Shown: positions 1 through 6,140 of the stretch, piece by piece
Layout: each line of letters starts with the position of its first letter
Numbering within the stretch: position 1 is the first letter of the stretch
Assembly: GCA_023393155.1 (NCBI GenBank)
Contig: JAEWML010000163.1
Span: 1 to 7,135 of the forward strand
Origin: Bacillota bacterium
GTDB lineage: Bacteria > Bacillota > Clostridia > Oscillospirales > Oscillospiraceae
Length of the DNA stretch: 7,135 bases
Direction: 5' to 3'
Position numbers and translations under genes: made by a program
Notes under the pieces: model-generated
Databases searched by the model: none
What the model was told of the DNA's origin: nothing
The model's input: the letters and a program-made list of their open reading frames with translations, nothing else

Positions 1-1158
1 GGCAAGGTGCTGGACACCGCCGTGGTCTACCCCACCTTTGGCGAGCGGCAGAAAAACGAAGCCATTGCCAAGCTCTCCGGTATGGCCGTGACCCACGGCG
101 TGGAGCACATCGCCATCGGCAACGGCACGGCCAGCCGGGAAACGGAGCAGATGGCTGTGGAGCTGATTCAAAAGCTTTCGGACATGGGCCGCCGTCTCAG
201 CTATATGATCGTGTCCGAGGCGGGCGCTTCGGTGTACTCCGCATCCAAGCTGGCGGCAGAGGAATTTCCCCAATATGACGTGAATCTCCGCTCCGCCGTG
301 TCCATCGCCCGGCGGCTTCAGGACCCGCTGGCGGAACTGGTGAAAATCGATCCCAAGGCCATCGGTGTGGGCCAATACCAGCACGACTGCCCGCAAAAGC
401 AGTTGGACGAAGCGCTGGGCGCGGTGGTGGAGGACTGCGTAAACGCCGTGGGTGTGGACGTGAACACCGCGTCCGCGTCGCTCCTGGGCTATGTGGCGGG
501 GCTGACCGGCTCCACCGCCAAAAACGTGGTAAAATACCGGGAGGAAAACGGCGTGTTCACCGCCCGGAAACAGATTTTAAAGGTATCAAAGCTGGGCCCC
601 AAGGCCTTTGAGCAGTGCGCAGGCTTTTTGCGGGTACCGGAGAGCGCCAACGTGCTGGACAACACCGCGGTCCATCCCGAGAGCTACGCCGCCGCGGAAA
701 AGCTGCTCAAGATCACCGGCTACACGCTGGCGGACGTTTCCGCCGGTGCGCTGGGGGACCTGCCCGGCAGATTGAAGGCCTATGGTGAGGAGAAGGCCGC
801 GGCAGAGTGCGGCGTGGGCGTGCCCACGCTGCGGGACGTGGCATCGGAGCTGCAAAAGCCGGGCCGGGACCCTCGTGACGAGTTGCCCAAGCCCGTTTTG
901 CGGACGGACGTCATGGATATGAAAGACCTGCGCCCCGGAATGGTTCTCACCGGCACGGTGCGAAACGTCATCGACTTCGGCGCGTTCGTGGACATCGGCG
1001 TCCATCAGGACGGTCTGGTCCATGTCTCGCAGGTCTGCGACCGGTTTATTCGCCACCCCTCCGAGGCCGTGTCCGTCGGCGACGTGGTAAAGGTGGTCGT
1101 GCTAGAAGTGGAGGAGAAGAAAAAACGGATTTCCCTGTCCATGAAGCAGGTGAAATAA
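1..1158 (+). CDS. tex: Tex, RNA-binding transcription accessory protein (C-terminal part, 5' end outside window)
   Basis: The reading frame is open from base 1, so the start lies upstream. About 385 residues are visible, roughly the C-terminal half of a protein that is usually 700-780 residues. Tex is a cytoplasmic nucleic-acid-binding protein linked to transcription and RNA metabolism. Visible in order (numbering from the window start): the end of the YqgF/RuvC-like domain with IGNGTASRETE near residues 39-49 and SEAGASVYSAS near 72-82; the Tex signature DPLAELVKIDPKAIGVGQYQ near 108-127; helix-hairpin-helix repeats near 150-270 (ASLLGYVAGLTGSTAKNVV, then LGPKAFEQCAGFLRV); and a C-terminal S1 domain from about 308 (LRPGMVLTGTVRNVIDFGAF, then DGLVHVSQ) ending KRISLSMKQVK. 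It stops at 1156-1158, 35 nt before the metallopeptidase gene, with no terminator between them, so the two are probably co-transcribed. No lesion is visible. Confidence 0.95.
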   Translation, partial: GKVLDTAVVYPTFGERQKNEAIAKLSGMAVTHGVEHIAIGNGTASRETEQMAVELIQKLSDMGRRLSYMIVSEAGASVYSASKLAAEEFPQYDVNLRSAVSIARRLQDPLAELVKIDPKAIGVGQYQHDCPQKQLDEALGAVVEDCVNAVGVDVNTASASLLGYVAGLTGSTAKNVVKYREENGVFTARKQILKVSKLGPKAFEQCAGFLRVPESANVLDNTAVHPESYAAAEKLLKITGYTLADVSAGALGDLPGRLKAYGEEKAAAECGVGVPTLRDVASELQKPGRDPRDELPKPVLRTDVMDMKDLRPGMVLTGTVRNVIDFGAFVDIGVHQDGLVHVSQVCDRFIRHPSEAVSVGDVVKVVVLEVEEKKKRISLSMKQVK

Positions 1159-1193
1159 CCCGGCGAACAAAAACGACGAAAGGGGAGCTTCCC

Positions 1194-1667
1194 ATGAAGC
1201 TGCTGACCTTTGATGAAGTGGGCGACGCGCTGGACGACATCGCGGAGCAGTTTCCACAAGTGCTGTTTCAGGGCCTCAACGGCGGCGTGAACCTGCTGGA
1301 GGATACGAAGCGGGACGAGGAAATTTCCGACAGCGAGCTGTATATCATGGGGGAATTCTGCCACGACTCTCTCGGGAAGTATATCAACCTCTATTACGGC
1401 TCGTTTGCCGCTCTGGCGAAAAAGGAGAACTGGAGGCCAGAGGACTGGCTCGACGAGCTGTGGACCACCCTCTCCCACGAGCTGACCCACCACATGGAGG
1501 GTCTTGGCGGCCTTCACGCGCTGGACGACCGGGACGAGGAGGAGATGGCGGAATTTCGCCGGGAATACGAAGCCCGGCAAAAAAAGTCCCCCGCTCCGCC
1601 AAAGGGGGCAGAGACGCTTCCAATCCGCATTCCTGACGCCGGCCTCAGAAACCACTCCGGTTTTTGA
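1194..1667 (+). CDS. Zincin-like metallopeptidase family protein
   Basis: A 157-residue protein with the zinc-protease motif HELTHH at residues 95-100 (H95, E96 and H99 as expected zinc and catalytic residues), followed by MEGLGGLHALDDRDEEE, which is typical of the small bacterial zincin-like family (DUF1025-type). No signal peptide or membrane segment is present, so it is probably cytoplasmic. Its substrate is unknown. The start at 1194 is supported by AGGGGA at 1181-1186, 7 nt upstream. It follows tex closely on the same strand and is followed within 5 nt by an intrinsic terminator, so it is probably the last gene of the tex transcript. From about residue 130 the C-terminus is a basic, proline-rich tail (KKSPAPPKGAETLPIRIP and onwards) that does not look like the conserved domain. 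It may be translated from non-coding or repeat-like DNA. The family assignment is firm; the biological role is not. Confidence 0.88.
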   Translation: MKLLTFDEVGDALDDIAEQFPQVLFQGLNGGVNLLEDTKRDEEISDSELYIMGEFCHDSLGKYINLYYGSFAALAKKENWRPEDWLDELWTTLSHELTHHMEGLGGLHALDDRDEEEMAEFRREYEARQKKSPAPPKGAETLPIRIPDAGLRNHSGF

Positions 1668-1671
1668 AGAA

Positions 1672-1719
1672 AGACGAGGCAGCTCCGGTGCGTCCCGCCG
1701 GGTCTGCCCGTCTCTTTTT
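1672..1719 (+). terminator. Rho-independent terminator after the metallopeptidase gene
   Basis: The left arm AGACGAGGCAG (1672-1682) pairs with CTGCCCGTCT (1704-1713), giving a 10-bp stem with one bulged A. The loop is GC-rich, and a CTTTTT tract runs from 1714 to 1719. It begins 5 nt after the stop codon at 1667. It separates the tex transcript from the gntR region. Confidence 0.8.
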
Positions 1720-1825
1720 CCGCCATAAAGGGAAAAATGCACCGTTTCAAACCCCTCTGTGCCGCAAATGCGGCAACCCATACATCCGACCTTTTTAAAC
1801 CTTTGCCTTTCAAATTCGGCTTTGC

Positions 1826-1849
1826 CTTTTTACATCCGCTTGTAAAAAG
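1826..1849. repeat. 9-bp inverted repeat overlapping the gntR -35 region
   Basis: CTTTTTACA (1826-1834) and TGTAAAAAG (1841-1849) are perfect inverted copies separated by 6 nt. The right arm overlaps the proposed -35 element. The stem is AT-rich and has no T tract after it on either strand, so it is a better candidate for an operator half-site pair than for a terminator. Its binding protein, if any, is unknown. Confidence 0.45.
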
Positions 1850-1868
1850 CTGTCTGACATATTATAAT
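1840..1868 (+). promoter_or_regulatory. Predicted sigma-A-type promoter of gntR, with a FadR-like operator core
   Basis: TTGTAA (1840-1845, 4 of 6 matches) and a perfect TATAAT (1863-1868) are separated by 17 nt, predicting transcription from about 1875. Between the two elements lies the palindrome TGTCTGACA (1851-1859). Its GTNNNAC core matches the core of the FadR-subfamily operator consensus TNGTNNNACNA, though the outer T and A are not matched. This position would suit autoregulation by the downstream GntR protein; that part is inference. Confidence 0.55.
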
Positions 1869-1879
1869 AACTTATAATA
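1860..1879. repeat. Perfect AT-rich inverted repeat over the gntR -10 region
   Basis: TATTATAA (1860-1867) and TTATAATA (1872-1879) are perfect inverted copies with a TAAC spacer. A TATAAT occurs in each arm (1863-1868 and 1873-1878), and because of the symmetry near-consensus -10 sequences also occur on the opposite strand. It may be a protein-binding site or simply a duplicated -10 box. Confidence 0.45.
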
Positions 1880-1932
1880 GCCGCAATAACAGATACACCC
1901 AGCGACGGGGCCGCCGCCTGCGCAGGATTTTT

Positions 1933-1963
1933 GCCTGCCGCCATTTTTTGCGGAACGGCAGGC
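1933..1963 (+). other. Hairpin in the gntR leader
   Basis: GCCTGCCG (1933-1940) pairs with CGGCAGGC (1956-1963), an 8-bp GC-rich stem around a 15-nt loop that contains a six-T run. The palindrome CCTGCGCAGG (1917-1926) followed by ATTTTT lies just upstream. The predicted leader is about 164 nt, long for a regulator gene, so some post-initiation control is possible. I recognise no known riboswitch class. Confidence 0.35.
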
Positions 1964-2038
1964 CGCAGCAAAGGCCTCGGCGTCCCAATACCGTGTTGCG
2001 CGGCACACAGTCGAAAGAAAATTCAAGGGGGAACGAAG

Positions 2039-2746
2039 ATGGAAACAAAAGATACAGCCGGAAAAACCTTGGTGGATACGGCGGTGGACGAGATTATCGA
2101 GTTGATTTTGAGCAATAATATGAAATCGGGAGACAGGCTCCCCAACGAATATGAGCTGGCCCAGCAGTTGAAAATCGGACGAAGCACCCTGCGGGAGGCC
2201 ACGCGTCGTCTGGTTGCCCGCAACATTCTCCATGTGCGTCAAGGTTCAGGCACCTTTGTGTCCGACAAAAACGGAGTGCCCGAGGACCCGCTTGGGCTCA
2301 CCTTTATGGGAAATGACCCAAAGCTGGCCATTGAGCTGCTGGATATCCGCCTTATGCTGGAGCCGGAAATTGCGCAGATGGTGGCGCGTAAGGCTTCGGC
2401 GAAGCAGGTGCGGCAGATGTATGAGTACTGCGAAAAAATGGAGGAGCTGGTGAACGCGGAAGAGGATTATTCCGCTGTGGACGCCCAGTTTCACCGGTTT
2501 TTGGCCGAGTGCAGCGGAAATGACGTACTGCGCAACTTAATCCCCATTATCACCTCCTCCGTCAATGTCATCATCACAACCACAAACGATGAGAACCGCA
2601 GGCAGACCATTATCCAGCACCGGCAGATTGTGGACGCAATTTCCCGGTGCGACCCCATGGGCGCGCGGTTTGATATGATTCTGCACCTGAACACCAACCG
2701 CGAGTCCATTCTCAGACATCTCGACGCGAATCAGGGGAAAAAATAG
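2039..2746 (+). CDS. GntR-family transcriptional regulator, FadR subfamily (FCD domain)
   Basis: A 235-residue regulator. The N-terminal winged helix-turn-helix (about residues 11-76) shows the GntR pattern GDRLPNEYELAQQLKIGRST, LREATRRL and the wing VRQGSGTFV. The all-helical FCD ligand domain spans about 97-226 and carries the expected metal or ligand residues D148 (in DAQFH), H152, H194 (IIQHRQIVDAI) and H216. Proteins of this type usually repress sugar-acid or organic-acid catabolic genes and release DNA when a carboxylated ligand binds. The start at 2039 is chosen because AAGGGGG at 2025-2031 sits 7 nt upstream and the protein begins directly before the DNA-binding domain; in-frame upstream sequence looks like untranslated leader. 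It sits just upstream of, and parallel to, the TRAP genes. Repeated palindromes near dctP and the isomerase gene are its likely targets. The specific ligand is unknown. Confidence 0.92.
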   Translation: METKDTAGKTLVDTAVDEIIELILSNNMKSGDRLPNEYELAQQLKIGRSTLREATRRLVARNILHVRQGSGTFVSDKNGVPEDPLGLTFMGNDPKLAIELLDIRLMLEPEIAQMVARKASAKQVRQMYEYCEKMEELVNAEEDYSAVDAQFHRFLAECSGNDVLRNLIPIITSSVNVIITTTNDENRRQTIIQHRQIVDAISRCDPMGARFDMILHLNTNRESILRHLDANQGKK

Positions 2747-2818
2747 CAGCGTTTCGGATTTCAAAACCCCTGTGGGGCGCATTTCCATTTCGGGGCACAT
2801 ATCCAAATCTTTTTCGTC

Positions 2819-2834
2819 AATGATCAGATGTATT
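2819..2834 (-). promoter_or_regulatory. Candidate GntR operator, site A (upstream of dctP, inverted)
   Basis: Read on the minus strand this is AATACATCTGATCATT, matching the shared consensus AATWCATCTGATSATT. It lies upstream of the predicted dctP promoter. Its centre (2826) is 130 bp from the centre of site B (2956), which would allow a looped repressor complex. Assignment to the GntR protein is inference from family geometry and position. Confidence 0.55.
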
Positions 2835-2908
2835 AATGGCAAAGCGCACAAAAATATGTCCTTACAACGGTGAAAAGGATGAATTTATTGTGAAATTTGT
2901 GACAACAC

Positions 2909-2937
2909 TTGACGTTGGCTTATCTGGATGATACTGT
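2909..2937 (+). promoter_or_regulatory. Predicted dctP promoter
   Basis: TTGACG (2909-2914, 5 of 6 matches) is followed after 17 nt by a weak TACTGT (2932-2937) preceded by TGA, as in an extended -10 element. Predicted transcription starts near 2944, just before operator site B. A degenerate operator-like sequence, TTATCTGGATGAT, also overlaps the -10 side. The 266-nt gap between gntR and dctP and the operator placement favour a separate dctP promoter. I saw no strong terminator after gntR, only a short CCCC TGT GGGG hairpin at 2765-2775. Confidence 0.45.
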
Positions 2938-2947
2938 TTTAGCACAA

Positions 2948-2963
2948 AATACATCTGATGATT
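2948..2963 (+). promoter_or_regulatory. Candidate GntR operator, site B (dctP start region)
   Basis: AATACATCTGATGATT shares CATCTGATGATT exactly with site C before the isomerase gene, and it differs from site A at one of 16 positions. It falls at about +5 to +20 relative to the predicted dctP transcription start, a classical repressor position. Confidence 0.6.
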
Positions 2964-3012
2964 AAGACAGCATTCGTCGATGTTAATTTGGATTAAGAAG
3001 GAGATTGTGAAA

Positions 3013-4074
3013 ATGAAAAAGTGTCTCTCGATGCTGCTGGCAGGCGTCATGACGGCGACCATGCTGGCAGGCTGCGGAAGCACCGCCCCGGCTGGCTCCG
3101 CCTCCTCCAACCCCTCTTCCGGTTCCTCCGGAGAAGCAAAGCTCACCCTGAAATACGCGCTCACCGATGGTGAAAACACCAACTACGCCGCCGGTGCAAA
3201 GCGGGTGGCCGAGCTGGTGAATCAGTACACGGACGGGCAGATTCAGATTCAGGTCTATGCCGGCGCCACTCTGGGCAGCGAGGCGGAGACAATTGAAAGC
3301 TGCGCCAACGGCGAAATTGACATTGCCACCTGCGCCAACAGCGTGCTGGAGAACTATTTCCCCGAGTGCGCCGCACTGGAGCAGCCCTTCCTTTGGGAAA
3401 GCGCCGAGGAGGCTAACTACGCCATGGGCGGTGAGACCGGCAGACTGATGTCCGAGGGAGTCGAAGCCGCCGGGATGCACATGATCGGCTGGATGGAGTC
3501 CGGCTTCCGCAACATCTTCTCCAAGGACCCCATTCAGACCGCGGCCGACCTTCAGGGCCTGAAAATCCGCACCATGAGTTCTAACCTGCAGACCGCCATG
3601 TGGAACAGCTTTGGAGCCGTGGCCACTCCCATGTCCGCCACCGAGCAGTACACCGCTTTGCAGCAGGGAACCGTGTCCGCCGTGGAAAATGCCATTTCCA
3701 ACAACTGGGCCGGCAACTACTATGAGGTCGCCCCCTATGTTACATGGTCTAACCACTACTTCTGCTACATCATGCTGTGCATGAGCGACTATGCCTATCA
3801 GAAGGTTGCGGATCTGGGCCTGATGGATCAGTTCATGCAGGGCGTTGCCGAGGGCTGCAGCGACCAGTGGCAGTATCTGGTAGATTACAACAACGAGGCC
3901 GTAGACAAACTGACCGAAAAGGGCGTCACTTTCTACACCCTGTCCGACAGCGACATTCAGACTCTGAAGGATCGCTACACCGCCTTCGTCGGTAACTCCG
4001 CCAACGGCATTTCCTTCGACCAGACTTGGCTGGCCGCGCTGGAGACGGATAGAGCTGCGTTTAAGAACGCTTAA
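3013..4074 (+). CDS. dctP: TRAP transporter substrate-binding lipoprotein, DctP family
   Basis: A 353-residue extracytoplasmic binding protein that captures a carboxylate substrate and delivers it to the DctQ/DctM membrane complex. It begins with a lipoprotein signal peptide (MKKCLSMLLAG onwards, lipobox LAGC with C21 as the lipidated cysteine), then a Ser/Gly-rich linker (about 22-41) and the DctP domain (about 43-350). Recognisable parts are ETIESCANGEIDIA (92-105), SGFRNIF (163-169), GLKIRTM with R186, the arginine that normally salt-bridges the substrate carboxylate, and ALQQGTVSAVENAISNN (215-231). The start at 3013 is preferred over an in-frame ATG at 2980 because AAGGAG (2998-3003) lies 9 nt before it and the signal peptide then begins MKK. 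It is first in the TRAP cluster, 117 nt before dctQ, with a strong hairpin in the gap. Family assignment is firm. A uronate or other sugar acid is inferred as substrate from the neighbours only. Confidence 0.94.
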   Translation: MKKCLSMLLAGVMTATMLAGCGSTAPAGSASSNPSSGSSGEAKLTLKYALTDGENTNYAAGAKRVAELVNQYTDGQIQIQVYAGATLGSEAETIESCANGEIDIATCANSVLENYFPECAALEQPFLWESAEEANYAMGGETGRLMSEGVEAAGMHMIGWMESGFRNIFSKDPIQTAADLQGLKIRTMSSNLQTAMWNSFGAVATPMSATEQYTALQQGTVSAVENAISNNWAGNYYEVAPYVTWSNHYFCYIMLCMSDYAYQKVADLGLMDQFMQGVAEGCSDQWQYLVDYNNEAVDKLTEKGVTFYTLSDSDIQTLKDRYTAFVGNSANGISFDQTWLAALETDRAAFKNA

Positions 4075-4104
4075 TGATTTCGAGGCGCTTGTGAGATAAT
4101 TCAG

Positions 4105-4153
4105 AAACCGCTTCCGGTCGCCCGAGCTATCCGGGGCTATCGGAAGCGGTTTT
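4105..4153 (+). terminator. Hairpin with short T tract between dctP and dctQ (partial terminator or RNA-stabilising element)
   Basis: AAACCGCTTCCG (4105-4116) pairs perfectly with CGGAAGCGGTTT (4141-4152), a 12-bp stem. The 24-nt loop can itself pair further (CCCG 4121-4124 with CGGG 4132-4135). It ends in only four Ts before a C. It lies 31 nt after the dctP stop and 39 nt before dctQ. Such elements often let the binding protein be made in excess over the membrane subunits by leaky termination or protection of the upstream RNA; that role is inference. Confidence 0.65.
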
Positions 4154-4191
4154 CGATTGCAGCGCAGATATGAGAAAAAGGAGAACGGCAG

Positions 4192-4704
4192 ATGAATTCA
4201 CTCAAGAAAATACTCGGCTGGCTGGATCGGTCCGAACGACTGCTGTTGTTGTTGGCTTTCGTCATCATGGTGGCCACCATGTTCGGCAGCGTGCTGGCGC
4301 GGAACGTCTTTCGTATCACCGTTTCATGGCTTGACGAGCTGGCCCGCATTTCCATGGTGTATATGGTGCTTCTGGGGGCGGAGGCCGGCCTGAGGGACGG
4401 AACGCAGGTACGTGTGACGGCGTTCATCAGCAAGCTGAGCGGCGGGCTGCGCAAAGCGCTTGATATTGTGGCGCAGATTGTGTTGATTGCCTTTACCGCG
4501 ATGGCCACCCGGGGCGCCATCATCAACGTACAGACCAATATCGCCCGCAAAGTGACCACCACCAGCCTCAATTGGCCCATGTCCATTCCCTATATGGCGC
4601 TTGTCATCGGTTTTTCTATTATGACGCTGGTGCAACTGGCCACGCTGGTAAAAATGGTTACAAAACCTGCCGATCAATTCGGGGAAAAGGAGGAGCAGGT
4701 ATGA
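4192..4704 (+). CDS. dctQ: TRAP transporter small permease subunit, DctQ family
   Basis: A 170-residue integral membrane protein with four predicted membrane helices (about residues 16-36, 50-68, 90-110 and 130-152). It pairs with the large DctM subunit in the cytoplasmic membrane. Family features include SWLDELARISMVYMVLLGAE (45-64), GLRDGTQVRV (66-75) and LNWPMSIPY (126-134). AGGAG at 4179-4183 lies 8 nt before the ATG. Its stop codon overlaps the dctM start in the sequence ATGA (4701-4704), indicating translational coupling and an equal supply of the two permease subunits. Length and topology are normal for the family, with no sign of the DctQM fusion seen in some TRAP systems. Confidence 0.93.
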   Translation: MNSLKKILGWLDRSERLLLLLAFVIMVATMFGSVLARNVFRITVSWLDELARISMVYMVLLGAEAGLRDGTQVRVTAFISKLSGGLRKALDIVAQIVLIAFTAMATRGAIINVQTNIARKVTTTSLNWPMSIPYMALVIGFSIMTLVQLATLVKMVTKPADQFGEKEEQV

Positions 4705-5981
4705 CCGGAGTACTCTTGTTCGGCGTATTTATCGTATGCCTTTTCATCGGCGTTCCGATTTCCATTTCTCTGGGCGTTTCCGCCACGGCGATGATCCTCT
4801 TTGCCCAGAATATTATGGCTCCCGCCACCACCGCCTCCATCCCCCTGCGCTTTTATGCCGGTCTTGACAGCGTGTCCATCATGGCCATCGCGTTTTTTGT
4901 GCTGGCCGGCAACCTGATGACAAAGGGCGGAATCTCCCGCCGTATCGTTAAATTCGCCAGCATTCTGGTGGGCCGCGTCCGGGGCGGCATGGCCGTGGCG
5001 TTGGTTCTTGCCTGCGCCTTCTTCGCCGCCCTTTCCGGCTCCGCTCCCGCCACCGTCATTGCTATCGGCTCCATGCTGTATGCCGACATGGTAAAGGCGG
5101 GCTACCCCGGCCCCCGAACCGCGGGACTGTTGGTGGTCAGCGGCGGTCTGGGCCCTGTGATTCCGCCGTCCATTATCATGGTGATTTACTGCACGCTCAC
5201 CGGCGCGTCCGTCAGCGGCATGTTCAAACAGGGTCTGCTGGTGGGCATCCTGATCTGCGGCGTGCTGATCTCCGTTGCGCTGTGGTATGCCAAAAAGGAA
5301 AACTGGCCCAAGCAGGAGGAGCATCATACCGCCAAGGACATTCTTAAGATCTTTTTTGACGCGATTCCCGCTTTGCTCACCCCCATCATCATTCTGGGCG
5401 GCATCTACTCCGGCATTCTCACACCCACCGAAAGCTCCGTGGTCGCCTGCATCTGGGCGCTGATCGCCGGAACCCTGTTCTATCACGAGCTCAAGTTTTC
5501 TGATTTGATTGACATTCTGTATAATTCCGCCAAGAGCTCGGCTATGATTCTTTTCATCATCTCCGCCTCCACGGCCTTCAGTTGGGTGTTTACCTTCTCC
5601 GGCCTCTCCAGCAGCCTGGTAGACACCGTGGTGAGCATGCACCTCAGCAGCACGCTGTTCTGCCTGATTGTCGCCATTATCCTGCTGATCTTCGGCACCT
5701 TCATGGAGGGTACCGCCATCTGCGTACTGCTGGTCCCCGTGCTCTGGCCTATCGCCCAGAGTTTGGGTATTCATCCGCTCCACTTCGGTATGATCGTGTG
5801 CGTGTCCAACGTTATCGGCACCATGACTCCTCCCGTAGCTGTTAACATCTTCTCCGCCACGTCGGTTACCAAGCTGCCCATGGGCCAGATCGCCAAAGCC
5901 GAGATGCCTTTCCTGGTCGGATATATCGCCGTCTTCTTCCTGACGGTGTTCTTCCCCTGGTTCAGCACCTGTCTGGCATAA
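4701..5981 (+). CDS. dctM: TRAP transporter large permease subunit, DctM family
   Basis: A 426-residue, strongly hydrophobic protein, the normal DctM length with about 12 membrane segments. It forms the ion-coupled transport pathway that takes substrate from the DctP protein. Conserved elements are LSGSAPATVIAIG (111-123), GYPGPRTAGLLVVSGGLGPV (134-153) followed by IPPSI, GGIYSGILTPTESS (233-246), GTFMEGTA (332-339) and IGTMTPPVAVN (372-382). The start at 4701 fits the family N-terminus (MTGVLLFGVFIVCLFIGVPI), has GGAGG at 4689-4693 (7 nt upstream), and overlaps the dctQ stop by 4 nt. An in-frame upstream extension to 4572 would run back through dctQ and is rejected. A perfect GC-rich hairpin follows the stop codon. 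Confidence 0.95.
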   Translation: MTGVLLFGVFIVCLFIGVPISISLGVSATAMILFAQNIMAPATTASIPLRFYAGLDSVSIMAIAFFVLAGNLMTKGGISRRIVKFASILVGRVRGGMAVALVLACAFFAALSGSAPATVIAIGSMLYADMVKAGYPGPRTAGLLVVSGGLGPVIPPSIIMVIYCTLTGASVSGMFKQGLLVGILICGVLISVALWYAKKENWPKQEEHHTAKDILKIFFDAIPALLTPIIILGGIYSGILTPTESSVVACIWALIAGTLFYHELKFSDLIDILYNSAKSSAMILFIISASTAFSWVFTFSGLSSSLVDTVVSMHLSSTLFCLIVAIILLIFGTFMEGTAICVLLVPVLWPIAQSLGIHPLHFGMIVCVSNVIGTMTPPVAVNIFSATSVTKLPMGQIAKAEMPFLVGYIAVFFLTVFFPWFSTCLA

Positions 5982-5995
5982 AACTGATTCCGATA

Positions 5996-6029
5996 CGGCT
6001 GCCGCCGGGATAAACCACGGCGGCAGCCG
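5996..6029 (+). terminator. Strong hairpin after dctM (no T tract)
   Basis: CGGCTGCCGCCG (5996-6007) pairs perfectly with CGGCGGCAGCCG (6018-6029) around a 10-nt loop. No T run follows directly; the next bases are CAAAGGATTTGTTT. It begins 15 nt after the dctM stop. It is more likely a 3'-end-protecting structure or a weak terminator than a full intrinsic terminator, so some read-through into the isomerase gene is expected. Confidence 0.5.
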
Positions 6030-6076
6030 CAAAGGATTTGTTTCCTGTGAAAGCCGCGTGTATACCGGCTGTTTTT

Positions 6077-6105
6077 TTGAACGTAAACCCCTTAATTCAT
6101 CTGAT
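6077..6105 (+). promoter_or_regulatory. Possible promoter before the isomerase gene
   Basis: TTGAAC (6077-6082) and TCTGAT (6100-6105, 4 of 6 matches) have 17-nt spacing. The -10 lies inside operator site C, so binding there would block polymerase. An alternative -10, TAAAAT (6116-6121), exists but has a poorer -35. The 159-nt gap after dctM and the preceding hairpin make an internal promoter reasonable. The call is tentative. Confidence 0.35.
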
Positions 6106-6109
6106 GATT
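6094..6109 (+). promoter_or_regulatory. Candidate GntR operator, site C (before the isomerase gene)
   Basis: AATTCATCTGATGATT is the third copy of the element. Its core TCATCTGATGA (6097-6107) is a perfect palindrome around one central base. It ends 31 nt before the isomerase start codon. Its presence before a second transcription unit suggests that the transporter and catabolic genes form one regulon. Confidence 0.6.
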
Positions 6110-6140
6110 TTGCAGTAAAATTAAAATGGAGGTTTTTAGT

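Larger units (their letters stand above)
1720..2038. other. Gene-free region: gntR promoter and leader
   Basis: I find no credible gene on either strand here. The open frames lack ribosome binding sites and recognisable protein sequence. The stretch contains a small hairpin at 1760-1775 (TGCCGCA AA TGCGGCA), two copies of CTTTGCCTTT (1801-1810 and 1820-1829), two copies of TACATCCG (1781-1788 and 1831-1838), an AT-rich promoter zone at 1826-1879, and a GC-rich transcribed leader with hairpins. It functions most plausibly as the control region of the gntR gene. Confidence 0.6.

Noticed and set aside
1005..1781. 258-codon open frame on the minus strand across tex, the metallopeptidase gene and the terminator
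   Set aside because: It crosses two well-supported plus-strand genes and a terminator, and shows no family signature.
1931..2038. N-terminal extension of the GntR regulator
   Set aside because: The extra 36 residues look like translated leader, start at a TTG, and are inferior to the ATG at 2039 with its strong ribosome binding site just ahead of the DNA-binding domain.
2765..2775. CCCC TGT GGGG hairpin after gntR as terminator
   Set aside because: Only a 4-bp stem with a 3-nt loop and no following T tract; too weak to call.
2881..2908. CRP-like symmetry TTGTGAAATTTGTGACAA upstream of dctP
   Set aside because: The two halves are closer to a direct repeat than to a palindrome, and a classical CRP system is not expected in this group.
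2983..3756. 257-codon open frame on the minus strand, antisense to dctP
   Set aside because: Low-complexity G/H/V-rich composition and no plausible domain; it mirrors the codon usage of dctP.
4572..4700. N-terminal extension of DctM
   Set aside because: It overlaps the end of dctQ out of frame, and the family N-terminus begins at 4701 with a ribosome binding site and ATGA coupling.
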